From: Ruminococcus sp.
GTDB taxonomy: Bacteria > Bacillota > Clostridia > Oscillospirales > Ruminococcaceae
Length of the DNA: 64,000 bases
NCBI GenBank assembly: GCA_017521805.1
Contig: JAFXDK010000025.1
Coordinates: 62,001-126,000, forward strand
Reading direction: 5' to 3'
In this document: positions 43,446 to 51,265 of the stretch, piece after piece
Layout of the letters: each line of letters begins with the position of its first letter
Position numbering within the stretch: the first letter of the stretch is position 1
Translations under genes and position numbers: made by a program
The notes under the pieces: model-generated
Seen by the model: the letters and a program-made list of their open reading frames with translations, nothing else
Told to the model about the DNA's origin: nothing
The model's database searches: none

Positions 43446-44990
43446 ATGGAAAAAAACCTGATAATTATGTTTGTGACTATCGTCGTGTATATGTTGATGA
43501 TGGTTGCTATTGGAATTCTCTGTTCAAAGAAGAACGAGAATGTCGGTGACTTTTATCTCGGAGGCAGAAAACTAGGCCCTATCGTCACTGCTATGAGTGC
43601 TGAGGCTTCTGATATGAGCAGTTGGCTTCTTATGGGACTTCCCGGCGTTGCTTATCTCACAGGCTGTGCCGAGGCAGGCTGGACAGCAATAGGACTTGCT
43701 ATCGGTACATATGTCAACTGGCTCATTGTTGCAAAGCGTCTCCGTGTTTACACGCAGAAATGCAGCAATTCAATCACAATTCCCGAATTCTTCTCCAACC
43801 GTTACCGCGACAATAAAAATATCCTTATGGGTATTTCCGCGGCAATAATTCTTATTTTCTTTGTGCCATACACAGCTTCTGGATTTTCTGCCTGCGGAAA
43901 ACTTTTCTCAACTCTTTTTGGTATTGACTATCACCTTGCAATGATTATAAGCGCGATTATTATCATCGCTTATACATCAGTCGGCGGATTCCTTGCAGCG
44001 TCCACAACCGACCTTATTCAGAGTATTGTTATGACACTTGCACTTATTGTACTTGTTATTTTTGGTGTAAACGCTGCTGGTGGTGTGGATACCGTTATGG
44101 ACAATGCAATGGGTCTTACAGATTACCTTTCATTTACAGCCCTTCACAATCCTGAAAATGGCGGTTCTACTCCATATTCTGCTCTTTCCATTGCATCACT
44201 TCTGGCGTGGGGACTTGGTTATTTTGGTATGCCTCATATTCTCCTGCGCTTTATGGCAATTGAGGATAAGAACAAGGTGAAGACATCGAGAAGAATTGCA
44301 TCTGTATGGGTTGTAATATCTATGGGAGTTGCAATTTTCATTGGTATCATTGGTAATTCACTTTCTGCACAGGGTAAAATTGTAAAGCTTGTGGGTAGCT
44401 CTGAATCTGAAACAATTATCATGAAAATGGCAACATACATGAGTGAAAACGGATTTCTTCTTGCAATTCTCGGCGGTCTTATTTTCTCTGGTATTCTTGC
44501 GTCTACAATGTCGACATCTGATTCACAGCTTCTTGCTGCATCTTCAAGTATGTCAGAAAATCTGCTGAAAGGTATGTTCAAGGTTAAAATGAACGACAAA
44601 CAATCCATGATTTCTGCAAGAGCAGTTCTTGTAGTTATCGCAGTTCTTTCTGTATTTATTGCATGGAATCCCGACAGTTCCGTATTTCGTATCGTATCAT
44701 TTGCATGGGCAGGCTTCGGTGCAACATTTGCTCCTGTTATGCTTCTTGCACTTTTCTGGAAGCGTTCAAACAAGTATGGTGCAATTGCAGGACTTGTTAC
44801 AGGTGGTGTAATGGTATTTCTCTGGAAATTTGTGATTTCTAAGATTGGCGGCGTATTTGAAATATATGAGCTTCTCCCTGCTTTTGTTGTTGCAATTGTG
44901 ATAAATATTGTAGTATCACTTTGTACAGCTAAGCCTTCAGAGGATATGATAACAGAATTTGATGCTGTTAATGCAGAGTTAAAGAGTTAA
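43446..44990 (+). CDS. Sodium:solute symporter, PutP (proline) family
   Basis: This 514-residue protein has about 13 membrane helices. Family motifs include GDFYLGGRKLGPIVTAMSAEASDMSSWLLMG, the helix with TSVGGFLAASTTDLIQ, and the STMSTSDSQLLAASSSMSENL segment that holds sodium-binding Ser/Thr residues. It most resembles sodium/proline symporters. ATG 43446 fits family length; an upstream in-frame ATG at 43383 lies inside the leader hairpin. Neither has a matching ribosome binding site, suggesting reinitiation after the mini-frame at 43414. It is followed by the second 96-base terminator cassette. Confidence 0.9.
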   Translation: MEKNLIIMFVTIVVYMLMMVAIGILCSKKNENVGDFYLGGRKLGPIVTAMSAEASDMSSWLLMGLPGVAYLTGCAEAGWTAIGLAIGTYVNWLIVAKRLRVYTQKCSNSITIPEFFSNRYRDNKNILMGISAAIILIFFVPYTASGFSACGKLFSTLFGIDYHLAMIISAIIIIAYTSVGGFLAASTTDLIQSIVMTLALIVLVIFGVNAAGGVDTVMDNAMGLTDYLSFTALHNPENGGSTPYSALSIASLLAWGLGYFGMPHILLRFMAIEDKNKVKTSRRIASVWVVISMGVAIFIGIIGNSLSAQGKIVKLVGSSESETIIMKMATYMSENGFLLAILGGLIFSGILASTMSTSDSQLLAASSSMSENLLKGMFKVKMNDKQSMISARAVLVVIAVLSVFIAWNPDSSVFRIVSFAWAGFGATFAPVMLLALFWKRSNKYGAIAGLVTGGVMVFLWKFVISKIGGVFEIYELLPAFVVAIVINIVVSLCTAKPSEDMITEFDAVNAELKS

Positions 44991-45014
44991 TCTAAGATAG
45001 AATGAAAAAAGGGA

Positions 45015-45110
45015 GTGTAAAAAAACTCCCCAAAACACAATATCTTTCAAAAATAGCCGCACAGAAACAACGATTCTACGTTGTTCTCCTGTGCGGCTAT
45101 TTCTATTATA
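45015..45110. repeat. 96-base terminator cassette, copy 2
   Basis: Identical to 42188-42283, with the hairpin arms at 45051-45064 and 45089-45102. It lies between the convergent symporter and fba genes and can terminate both. Confidence 0.9.
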
Positions 45111-45151
45111 CAGAGTTTTTTAAAGCGCCTTTATATATATGTAGTTTTCGA

Positions 45152-46015
45152 TTAAGCCTTATTAACGCTTCCGAAGAGTTCCATTTTCTCCTTAACCTTA
45201 GCCATGATAGCCTCAACGCCGGGAGCAAGAAGCTTTCTGGGATCGAAGCCCTTACCAGACTGATCCTTGCCAGCTTCAATATATCCTCTTGTAGCCTCAG
45301 CAAATACGAGCTGACACTCAGTATTAACGTTGATTTTAGCAACGCCGAGAGAAATAGCCTTTTTAATCATATCATCGGGGATACCTGTACCGCCGTGGAG
45401 AACGAGAGGCATCTCGCCAACTGTCTTGTTGATAGCCTCAAGAGTCTCGAAGCTGAGTCCTTCCCAGTTATCAGGGTATACGCCGTGGATGTTACCGATA
45501 CCAGCAGCAAGGAAATCTACACCGAGGTCAGCAATCATCTTGCACTCTGCGGGATCAGCGCACTCACCCTTACCAACAACGCCGTCTTCTTCGCCGCCGA
45601 TAGCGCCAACCTCTGCCTCGATAGAAAGACCAAGGTGATGAGCAGCATTAACGAGCTCAGTTGTTTTAGCAACGTTCTCTTCAATAGGGAAGTGAGATCC
45701 GTCGAACATGATTGAAGTGAAGCCTGCCTTGATGCACTTGTAGCAGCCCTCATATGAGCCGTGGTCAAGGTGGAGAGCAACAGGAACCGTGATTCCGAGA
45801 GACTTATCCATAGCTGCAACCATAGCTGCAACAGTCTCAACACCTGTCATGTATTTTCCTGCGCCTTCGGAAACACCGAGGATAACAGGTGAGTTGCACT
45901 CCTGAGCTGTAAGGAGAATAGCCTTAGTCCACTCAAGGTTGTTGATGTTGAACTGACCTACTGCATACTTGCCTTCTCTTGCCTTTTTAAGCATTTCTGT
46001 AGCTGAAACTAACAT
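45152..46015 (-). CDS. fba: Class II fructose-bisphosphate aldolase
   Basis: The enzyme cleaves fructose 1,6-bisphosphate in glycolysis, using zinc. The 287-residue protein has the class II signatures: VALHLDHGSYEGC with zinc ligand His, SIMFDGSHFPIEENV, the EAEVGAIGGEEDG loop, GIGNIHGVYP, and LVLHGGTGIPDDMI. ATG 46015 is chosen behind GGAGGAATATA; an upstream start at 46048 lacks one. It is transcribed alone. Confidence 0.97.
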   Translation of the reverse strand: MLVSATEMLKKAREGKYAVGQFNINNLEWTKAILLTAQECNSPVILGVSEGAGKYMTGVETVAAMVAAMDKSLGITVPVALHLDHGSYEGCYKCIKAGFTSIMFDGSHFPIEENVAKTTELVNAAHHLGLSIEAEVGAIGGEEDGVVGKGECADPAECKMIADLGVDFLAAGIGNIHGVYPDNWEGLSFETLEAINKTVGEMPLVLHGGTGIPDDMIKKAISLGVAKINVNTECQLVFAEATRGYIEAGKDQSGKGFDPRKLLAPGVEAIMAKVKEKMELFGSVNKA

Positions 46016-46162
46016 TATATATTCCTCCTGAATTTTCAGTTGGAGCAAATTGCCCCATTGTTAATATTATATCACACTTCCATATGAAATGCAAGGGTTT
46101 TTTGTAATTTTTTTGGATTTCCGCAATAATAAAAAGTATATATGTTAAATTTATAATTTGTA

Positions 46163-46191
46163 TTGAAATATTTCAGGATTTATGGTATAAT
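46163..46191 (+). promoter_or_regulatory. Promoter of the zinc-ribbon/pyrimidine gene cluster
   Basis: TTGAAA at 46163-46168 and TATAAT at 46186-46191 with 17-base spacing, about 30 bases before the first start codon. Confidence 0.8.
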
Positions 46192-46221
46192 ATATATAAA
46201 TATGTGTTTACAGGAGGATTT

Positions 46222-46971
46222 ATGGAACTTAACGATTATTATCAGATTGTCTGCCCGAAATGCAAGGCTCTTTTATTTGCTGAAAAAAGACTTGATCACT
46301 GGTATTGCGGACATTGCGGCGAAAAAATCGAAATCGAGAAAGAGGAAAAAAAGGTTGCCCCTGAAAAAGCGGCACCTGTCCTCACAGGTGATGTTTTCCT
46401 ATGTGATAAGGAAACTCTCGTAAAGTATGCAGGAAATGATGAGGATGTAGATATTCCCGAATATGTTACTAAAATTGATTCCTGTGCTTTCAAGGATAAT
46501 ACAAATATCAGAACTATACATATTCCTGATACCGTAACGGAAATAGGCGATTCTGCTTTTGAGGGCTGTACATCACTTTCAAATGTACGTCTGCCAAATC
46601 GCCTGAAAAAAATTAATTACAAGACATTTAACGATTGCAGCAGTCTAAGGACGATTAATATACCTGCCTCTGTTGATGAAATCGTTTATAACGCTATGTG
46701 CTGTGGATTGGAAGAAATTGTATTTGAAAGCAGTTCTACCACATGGGAGCCTCTCAATGATTATACAAATCCCTCTTTTGAAATCAGCAAAAAGGCTACT
46801 GAGAACGGCGTAAAGCGCATATATTTTAAAGGTGTTGCATATGAAGCGTCTGAAATTTACCGTTTCAAATGCGTTTCAGCATATCTGAAATCTGTTGGCT
46901 TATGCCCTGTATGCAGTGGGAAATTCAACGTTTTCGGTAAGTGTAAAACCTGCGGAAACAAAAAAGACTAA
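46222..46971 (+). CDS. Zinc-ribbon protein with LRR_5 repeats
   Basis: This 249-residue cytosolic protein has an N-terminal zinc ribbon (CPKCKALL and CGHCGEKI, residues about 11-34) and four or so BspA-type leucine-rich repeats (KIDSCAFKDNTNIRTIHIP, EIGDSAFEGCTSLSNVRLP). A second C-terminal Cys pair motif, CPVCSGKFNVFGKCKTCG, closes it. There is no signal peptide. AGGAGG precedes ATG 46222. It starts the cluster leading to pyrK (12-base gap), though a role in pyrimidine synthesis is not implied. It shares the LRR_5 type with the Lys/Pro repeat protein at 23964-25709. Confidence 0.85.
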   Translation: MELNDYYQIVCPKCKALLFAEKRLDHWYCGHCGEKIEIEKEEKKVAPEKAAPVLTGDVFLCDKETLVKYAGNDEDVDIPEYVTKIDSCAFKDNTNIRTIHIPDTVTEIGDSAFEGCTSLSNVRLPNRLKKINYKTFNDCSSLRTINIPASVDEIVYNAMCCGLEEIVFESSSTTWEPLNDYTNPSFEISKKATENGVKRIYFKGVAYEASEIYRFKCVSAYLKSVGLCPVCSGKFNVFGKCKTCGNKKD

Positions 46972-46983
46972 CAAGGAGTTATC

Positions 46984-47754
46984 ATGAAATACACTCAAGG
47001 AAAATATATAATAACTGATAAAAAGGCTATAGCGCGCGAAATCTACAGCTTTGAGATAAGCTGCCCCGATGTTGCGGCTGTAGCTGTTCCGGGACAGTTT
47101 GTCCACATTCGTATAGGAAGCTTTGTTCTCCGCAGACCTATTTCAATCTGTGGAATCAACAAGGAGAAAGGCACTCTCCGCATTGTATTTGAAATCAGGG
47201 GAGAGGGTACTGACGCAATTGCACAGCTTAACAAGGGCGATTTGGTAGACATGCTTGCCCCTCTCGGCCATGGTTTTACAGTTGACGATAACTTTAAAAA
47301 AGTTGTGCTTATCGGCGGCGGAATCGGAACACCTCCCATGCTCCCACTTGCTCAGACTTACGGCGAAAAAGCTGTAGCTATCAGCGGATTCAGAAACAGT
47401 GCTGCTGTTATTCTCCAAGAAGATTTCAAGTCAGCAGGAACAGAAACAATTCTTTGTACCGACGACGGCTCAGCAGGTATTCACGGATTCGTAACACAGC
47501 CATTTGCTGAACTGGCTGAAAAAGGCGGCATAGATGCAGTATTTGCCTGCGGACCTATGCCTATGCTCAAAGGTATTGCCGCAATATGCAAGGAAAAAGG
47601 CATTTACTGTGAAATTTCCCTTGAAGAACGTATGGCTTGCGGAATTGGTGCGTGTCTCGGCTGTGCCTGCCGTACAACACGAAATGACGAGGAATACTTT
47701 GCACATGTATGCAAAGACGGTCCTGTATTCAATGCTGAGGAGGTAATTTGGTAA
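46984..47754 (+). CDS. pyrK: Dihydroorotate dehydrogenase electron transfer subunit
   Basis: PyrK passes electrons from the PyrD flavin to NAD in the class 1B enzyme of pyrimidine synthesis. The 256-residue protein has an FAD-binding barrel (LRRPISICGINKEKG), an NAD-binding region (LIGGGIGTPPMLPLA) and a C-terminal [2Fe-2S] site with C in MACGIGACLGCAC and HVCKDGPVF. Its stop codon overlaps the pyrD start in TAATG. AAGGAG precedes the ATG. Confidence 0.95.
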   Translation: MKYTQGKYIITDKKAIAREIYSFEISCPDVAAVAVPGQFVHIRIGSFVLRRPISICGINKEKGTLRIVFEIRGEGTDAIAQLNKGDLVDMLAPLGHGFTVDDNFKKVVLIGGGIGTPPMLPLAQTYGEKAVAISGFRNSAAVILQEDFKSAGTETILCTDDGSAGIHGFVTQPFAELAEKGGIDAVFACGPMPMLKGIAAICKEKGIYCEISLEERMACGIGACLGCACRTTRNDEEYFAHVCKDGPVFNAEEVIW

Positions 47755-48665
47755 TGGCTGATCTTTCTGTAAATATATGCGGAGTTGATTTTAAAAATCC
47801 CATAATTCCCGCCTCTGGAGTATTCGGCTACGGTAGGGAATATGAGGAGCTTTTTCCTCTGAACAAGCTTGGCGGAATCGCAACAAAGGGAACAACCCGT
47901 CACAAAAGAACAGGTAATATTGCACCGAGAATTGCAGAAACTCCTGCTGGTATGCTTAATTCCGTAGGCCTGCAAAATCCCGGAATCGATCATTTTGTTG
48001 AAACTGATTTGCCATACCTGCTCACAAAGGATTTAGTTGTACTCGCTAATATCGCTGGTTCAACTCCCGAGGAATGTTCTGAAACTGCGGCAAAGCTTGA
48101 GGGCACAGGTGCTCACATGATTGAGCTGAACATTTCCTGTCCAAATGTAAAGCAGGGCGGTGCGGCATTTGGCACAAGCTGTGAAATGGCGGCTGAGGTT
48201 ACAAAAAAAGTCAGAGCAGCAACAACAAAGCCTCTTGTTGTAAAACTCTCACCTAATGTTACAAATATTGCTGAAATTGCAAAGGCTGTAGAGGCGGCAG
48301 GTGCTGACGCTGTATCACTTATAAATACACTTCTCGGAATGAGAATTGACATTAACACAGGCAGACCGATTCTCCATAATAATATGGGAGGTCTCAGCGG
48401 TCCTGCAATTTTCCCTGTTGCTGTACGTATGGTATATCAGGTTGCAAATGCTGTAAACATCCCCGTTATCGGCATGGGCGGAGTTTCAAGCGGTCGTGAC
48501 GCTATTGAGCTTATGATGGCAGGCGCATCTGCTGTACAGGTAGGTGCGGCAATATTCACAGACCCCTACGCTCCTGTAAGAATTGTTGAGGAAATGAACG
48601 ATTTCCTTGATAAAAAGGGCATTGGCTCAGTACGCGATATCATCGGTACTGTTAAACCTTGGTAA
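47754..48665 (+). CDS. pyrD: Dihydroorotate dehydrogenase B, catalytic subunit
   Basis: This FMN enzyme oxidises dihydroorotate to orotate. The 303-residue protein has the substrate loop with NSVGLQNPG, the catalytic Cys motif ELNISCPNVKQGG, the LVVKLSPNVTNI strand and the FMN phosphate site GMGGVSSGRDAIE. It starts at ATG 47754, overlapping the pyrK stop codon. An earlier TTG is unlikely. It forms the heterotetramer with PyrK. Confidence 0.96.
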   Translation: MADLSVNICGVDFKNPIIPASGVFGYGREYEELFPLNKLGGIATKGTTRHKRTGNIAPRIAETPAGMLNSVGLQNPGIDHFVETDLPYLLTKDLVVLANIAGSTPEECSETAAKLEGTGAHMIELNISCPNVKQGGAAFGTSCEMAAEVTKKVRAATTKPLVVKLSPNVTNIAEIAKAVEAAGADAVSLINTLLGMRIDINTGRPILHNNMGGLSGPAIFPVAVRMVYQVANAVNIPVIGMGGVSSGRDAIELMMAGASAVQVGAAIFTDPYAPVRIVEEMNDFLDKKGIGSVRDIIGTVKPW

Positions 48666-48671
48666 TATGCT

Positions 48672-49097
48672 ATGATAATTATGGCTGTAGATTTCGGCGA
48701 TTCCAGAACAGGACTTGCTATATGCGGAAAAAGCGAGTTTATTGCCAGTCCCATTGGAGTTATCGCTGAAAAAGATTTTGATAAATGCCTTGAAAAAACC
48801 GCAGAAGCGGCAAAGGAAAACAAGGCAGAAATGATAGTTGTAGGCTACCCTAAAAATATGAACAATACAATAGGGGAGAGGGCAGAAAAATGCTGTCTTT
48901 TCGCGGAAAAGTTGGAAGAGATGACAGGTTGTCCCGTGGAGTTATGGGATGAACGCTGTACCACTGTTTCCGCCCATAACTATATGAATGTAACGAATAC
49001 AAGAGGAAAAAAGCGCAAGGCAGTTGTTGATGCGGTTGCAGCTACAATTATACTTGAAAGCTATCTGGGATACAGAAAAAATTCTTCAAATAAGTAA
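48672..49097 (+). CDS. ruvX: YqgF/RuvX Holliday junction resolvase-like protein
   Basis: This 141-residue RNase H-like fold protein has VDFGDSRTGLAIC with the first catalytic Asp, the IVVGYPKNMNN strand, ELWDERCTTVSA with the second acidic residue and a C-terminal VDAVAATIILESYL helix. In other bacteria YqgF acts in 16S rRNA 5' processing. It follows pyrD after 6 bases and probably shares its transcript. The ATG at 48681 is an alternative start. Confidence 0.92.
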   Translation: MIIMAVDFGDSRTGLAICGKSEFIASPIGVIAEKDFDKCLEKTAEAAKENKAEMIVVGYPKNMNNTIGERAEKCCLFAEKLEEMTGCPVELWDERCTTVSAHNYMNVTNTRGKKRKAVVDAVAATIILESYLGYRKNSSNK

Positions 49098-49115
49098 GGA
49101 CGGATTTCTCCGTCC
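49098..49115. terminator. Short hairpin between convergent genes
   Basis: GGACGGA-TTTC-TCCGTCC directly after the ruvX stop codon; no T tract, so weak. Confidence 0.5.
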
Positions 49116-49124
49116 AAGGATATA

Positions 49125-49298
49125 TCAGCCCATCATTGAGGTAATGTCGTCAAGGAGATTACCTGCGGCTTTAAGGGTTTTACCTGCATTTTTCTTAATG
49201 CTGTGACGCTTTCTTGCTCCGCTTGTAGCAAAAGCGTAGCAGGCAAGACCTATAGCCGCACCTGTGGTTATACCTGTTGTAATTGCTTTTATATTCAT
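49125..49298 (-). CDS. Small 57-residue membrane-associated protein
   Basis: A small gene with GGAAGTGA eight bases before ATG 49298. The protein begins MNIKAITTGITTGAAIGLAC, one Gly/Ala/Thr-rich hydrophobic helix, followed by ATSGARKRHSIKKNAGKTLK and an amphipathic C-terminus ending LDDITSMMG. This one-helix-plus-basic-helix layout resembles small YtxH-type proteins. Its function is unknown. It is convergent with ruvX and divergent from trmL. Confidence 0.75.
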   Translation of the reverse strand: MNIKAITTGITTGAAIGLACYAFATSGARKRHSIKKNAGKTLKAAGNLLDDITSMMG

Positions 49299-49391
49299 AA
49301 TAAATCACTTCCAGAATTTGATAGAACTCTTTCTTAAAAGGTTCATTTATATTTTCTGAAAAACAAACTTTTTTATACATAAGGAGAAAAA

Positions 49392-49889
49392 ATGCCTGAA
49401 CTTAACATTGTCCTTGTAGAACCTCAGATTCCCCAGAATACAGGGAATATTTCCAGAACCTGTGCCGTTACGGGAACAAAACTTCATCTTATACGCCCAT
49501 TGGGATTTGAAATATCTGACAAGCACCTTAAACGTGCAGGACTTGATTACTGGGATAAGCTTGATATTACCTATTATGACAATCTTGAGGATTTCTTTGA
49601 GAAAAACAAGAATGGCATTTTTTTCTACTTTACAACCAAAGGAAAATATGTCCACAGCGAAGCCGAATATCCCGATAACTGTTATCTGATTTTCGGCAGG
49701 GAGGACAAGGGACTTCCCGAGAAATTGCTGTATGATAATCCCGAAAACTGCGTGAGAATTCCTATGCGCAATGAACTTAGAAGTCTGAATCTTTCAAATT
49801 CTGTGGCAATTGCAGTGTATGAAGTATTGCGGCAATGGGATTATCCCGATTTATCCTGTCAGGGAAAGCTTACACAATATGAATGGTAA
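49392..49889 (+). CDS. trmL: tRNA (cytidine/uridine-34 2'-O)-methyltransferase
   Basis: This SPOUT-fold methyltransferase modifies the wobble base of tRNA-Leu. The 165-residue protein has NIVLVEPQIPQNTGNISRTC at the start, LIRPLGFEI, LIFGREDKGLP and the SAM-knot motif RIPMRNELRSLNLSNSVAIA. The length is typical. AAGGAGAAAAA precedes the ATG. It is 14 bases upstream of degV. Confidence 0.95.
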   Translation: MPELNIVLVEPQIPQNTGNISRTCAVTGTKLHLIRPLGFEISDKHLKRAGLDYWDKLDITYYDNLEDFFEKNKNGIFFYFTTKGKYVHSEAEYPDNCYLIFGREDKGLPEKLLYDNPENCVRIPMRNELRSLNLSNSVAIAVYEVLRQWDYPDLSCQGKLTQYEW

Positions 49890-49903
49890 AGGAGTTGACT
49901 ATT

Positions 49904-50776
49904 ATGTCAAAAATTAAAATTATCACAGACAGCTGCTGTGACCTTATAAAAGAACAAATTGATGAGCTGGGAATAACAGTTCTTCCTCTGCAAATTACGC
50001 TTAATGGTGAAACATTCCGCGAAACTTTTGATAAAACTGCCGATGAATTTTATGATTTACTTCTTAAAGCAAACGAGCCTCCAAAACATGCGGCAATCAA
50101 TCCAACGGCATTTTTAGAAGCATATAAACGAGCAATTGATGAGGGGTACACTGATATTATAACCGTATCTCTCAACAGCCTTGGTTCTGTAACTTATAAT
50201 AATTCTATTCTTGCAAAGGATGAACTTTTTGAAAGCAGTCCGGAGCTTCAAGAAAAAATCCGTATTTTCAATCTTGATTCAAAGTGCTATACAGTATTTT
50301 ACGGCTATCCAATTATGGAATCCGTAAAGAAGATAAACAAAGGAGCAACAGCAGAGGATATTGTAGCATATCTTGAAGACTGGTTTAATGTATGCGCTGT
50401 ATATGTAGTACCTTATAATCTGAAATTTGCAAAAAAATCAGGCAGAATTTCAGCGGCAGCTGCATTTGCAGGGGAGCTTCTCGGACTTAAACCCATTATT
50501 GAATTTGCAGATGGTGTAACAACTACAATAGAAAAAATCCGCGGAGAAAAGAATATTGTACCCAAGCTCATAGAATGCATTGAAAAACGCATGACACCTC
50601 AGACACCGTATCTTCTTATTTATGGCAGAGATGATACGATTGCCAAGGAAGTTGAAAAGGAAATGATGAAGAAAACAGGAAAGAAAGCAGAAATGTACGC
50701 AAAGATAGGATGTGCCGTTGCGTCAAATATAGGTCCTGACCTTATTGCTGTTCTTGTTAGAAGAAAAAATAAATAA
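49904..50776 (+). CDS. DegV family fatty-acid-binding protein
   Basis: This 290-residue DegV (EDD fold) protein starts with KIKIITDSCCDL and contains the TVSLNSLGSVTYNNS and NLDSKCY motifs. DegV/FakB proteins present fatty acids to the FakA kinase for phospholipid synthesis. FakA is not in the window. ATG 49904 is chosen behind AAAGGAG. It is probably co-transcribed with trmL and ends at a strong terminator. Confidence 0.92.
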   Translation: MSKIKIITDSCCDLIKEQIDELGITVLPLQITLNGETFRETFDKTADEFYDLLLKANEPPKHAAINPTAFLEAYKRAIDEGYTDIITVSLNSLGSVTYNNSILAKDELFESSPELQEKIRIFNLDSKCYTVFYGYPIMESVKKINKGATAEDIVAYLEDWFNVCAVYVVPYNLKFAKKSGRISAAAAFAGELLGLKPIIEFADGVTTTIEKIRGEKNIVPKLIECIEKRMTPQTPYLLIYGRDDTIAKEVEKEMMKKTGKKAEMYAKIGCAVASNIGPDLIAVLVRRKNK

Positions 50777-50806
50777 TGTGGTTCCTTGATGTAAACCTCT
50801 AATATT

Positions 50807-50832
50807 AAAGGGATGTCAAACGACATCCCTTT
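50807..50832. terminator. Bidirectional terminator
   Basis: A perfect AAAGGGATGTC-AAAC-GACATCCCTTT hairpin between convergent degV and the spore protein gene. Confidence 0.92.
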
Positions 50833-50851
50833 AAACATTTATTAGAAGATG

Positions 50852-51049
50852 TTACTGCATCTTGTAAGAGTTAATCATCTTCTGAACCATACGGCCACCG
50901 ATAGATCCAGCCTCACGTGAAGTAAGGTCACCATTGTAGCCCTGCTTAAGATTTACACCGAGTTCAGAAGCAGATTCCATCTTGAATCTTTCGAGTGCCT
51001 CTCTGCCCTTTTCTGTCATTACACCGCTGTTATTAGACTTGCTGCTCAT
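50852..51049 (-). CDS. Alpha/beta-type small acid-soluble spore protein
   Basis: This 65-residue protein has the family core: a helix with ALERFKMESASELGVNLKQ, then the GDLTSREAGSIGGRMVQKMI segment. It matches the conserved E-A-ELG and R-x-G-S-x-GG positions of SASPs that coat spore DNA and protect it from UV. AAGGAG precedes the ATG. A late forespore promoter would be expected but was not identified. Together with the SigK-type gene it suggests sporulation. Confidence 0.88.
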   Translation of the reverse strand: MSSKSNNSGVMTEKGREALERFKMESASELGVNLKQGYNGDLTSREAGSIGGRMVQKMINSYKMQ

Positions 51050-51164
51050 ATTTTTGTTCTCCTTAAAGTTGATTTATTGATGCCGTGATAGTATTATATA
51101 TCATAAATAAAAAAATATTTATGGAAAATTTATCAGTATTTTTTGCTTATTTTTTATTTTATAT

Positions 51165-51244
51165 CAATCCCTGAAACAACAGTAGACAAAGATGACATAC
51201 AGAATTTATGACATTAGATTTGCCTACTGTTGTTTCAGGGATTG
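51165..51244. repeat. Long perfect inverted repeat
   Basis: Arms of 21 bases (51165-51185 and 51224-51244, beginning CAATCCCTGAAAC) pair perfectly around a 38-base centre, and pairing continues inward after one mismatch. No T tract on either side. It lies between the SASP gene upstream region and the end of the GH43-like gene. Confidence 0.85.
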
Positions 51245-51265
51245 GAATTAGGGTTGCTTTTCAAA

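Noticed and set aside
45002..45715. A 237-codon plus-strand open frame over the fba 3' half
   Set aside because: It begins in the 96-base repeat cassette and runs antisense to fba, which is a clear class II aldolase. No ribosome binding site fits.
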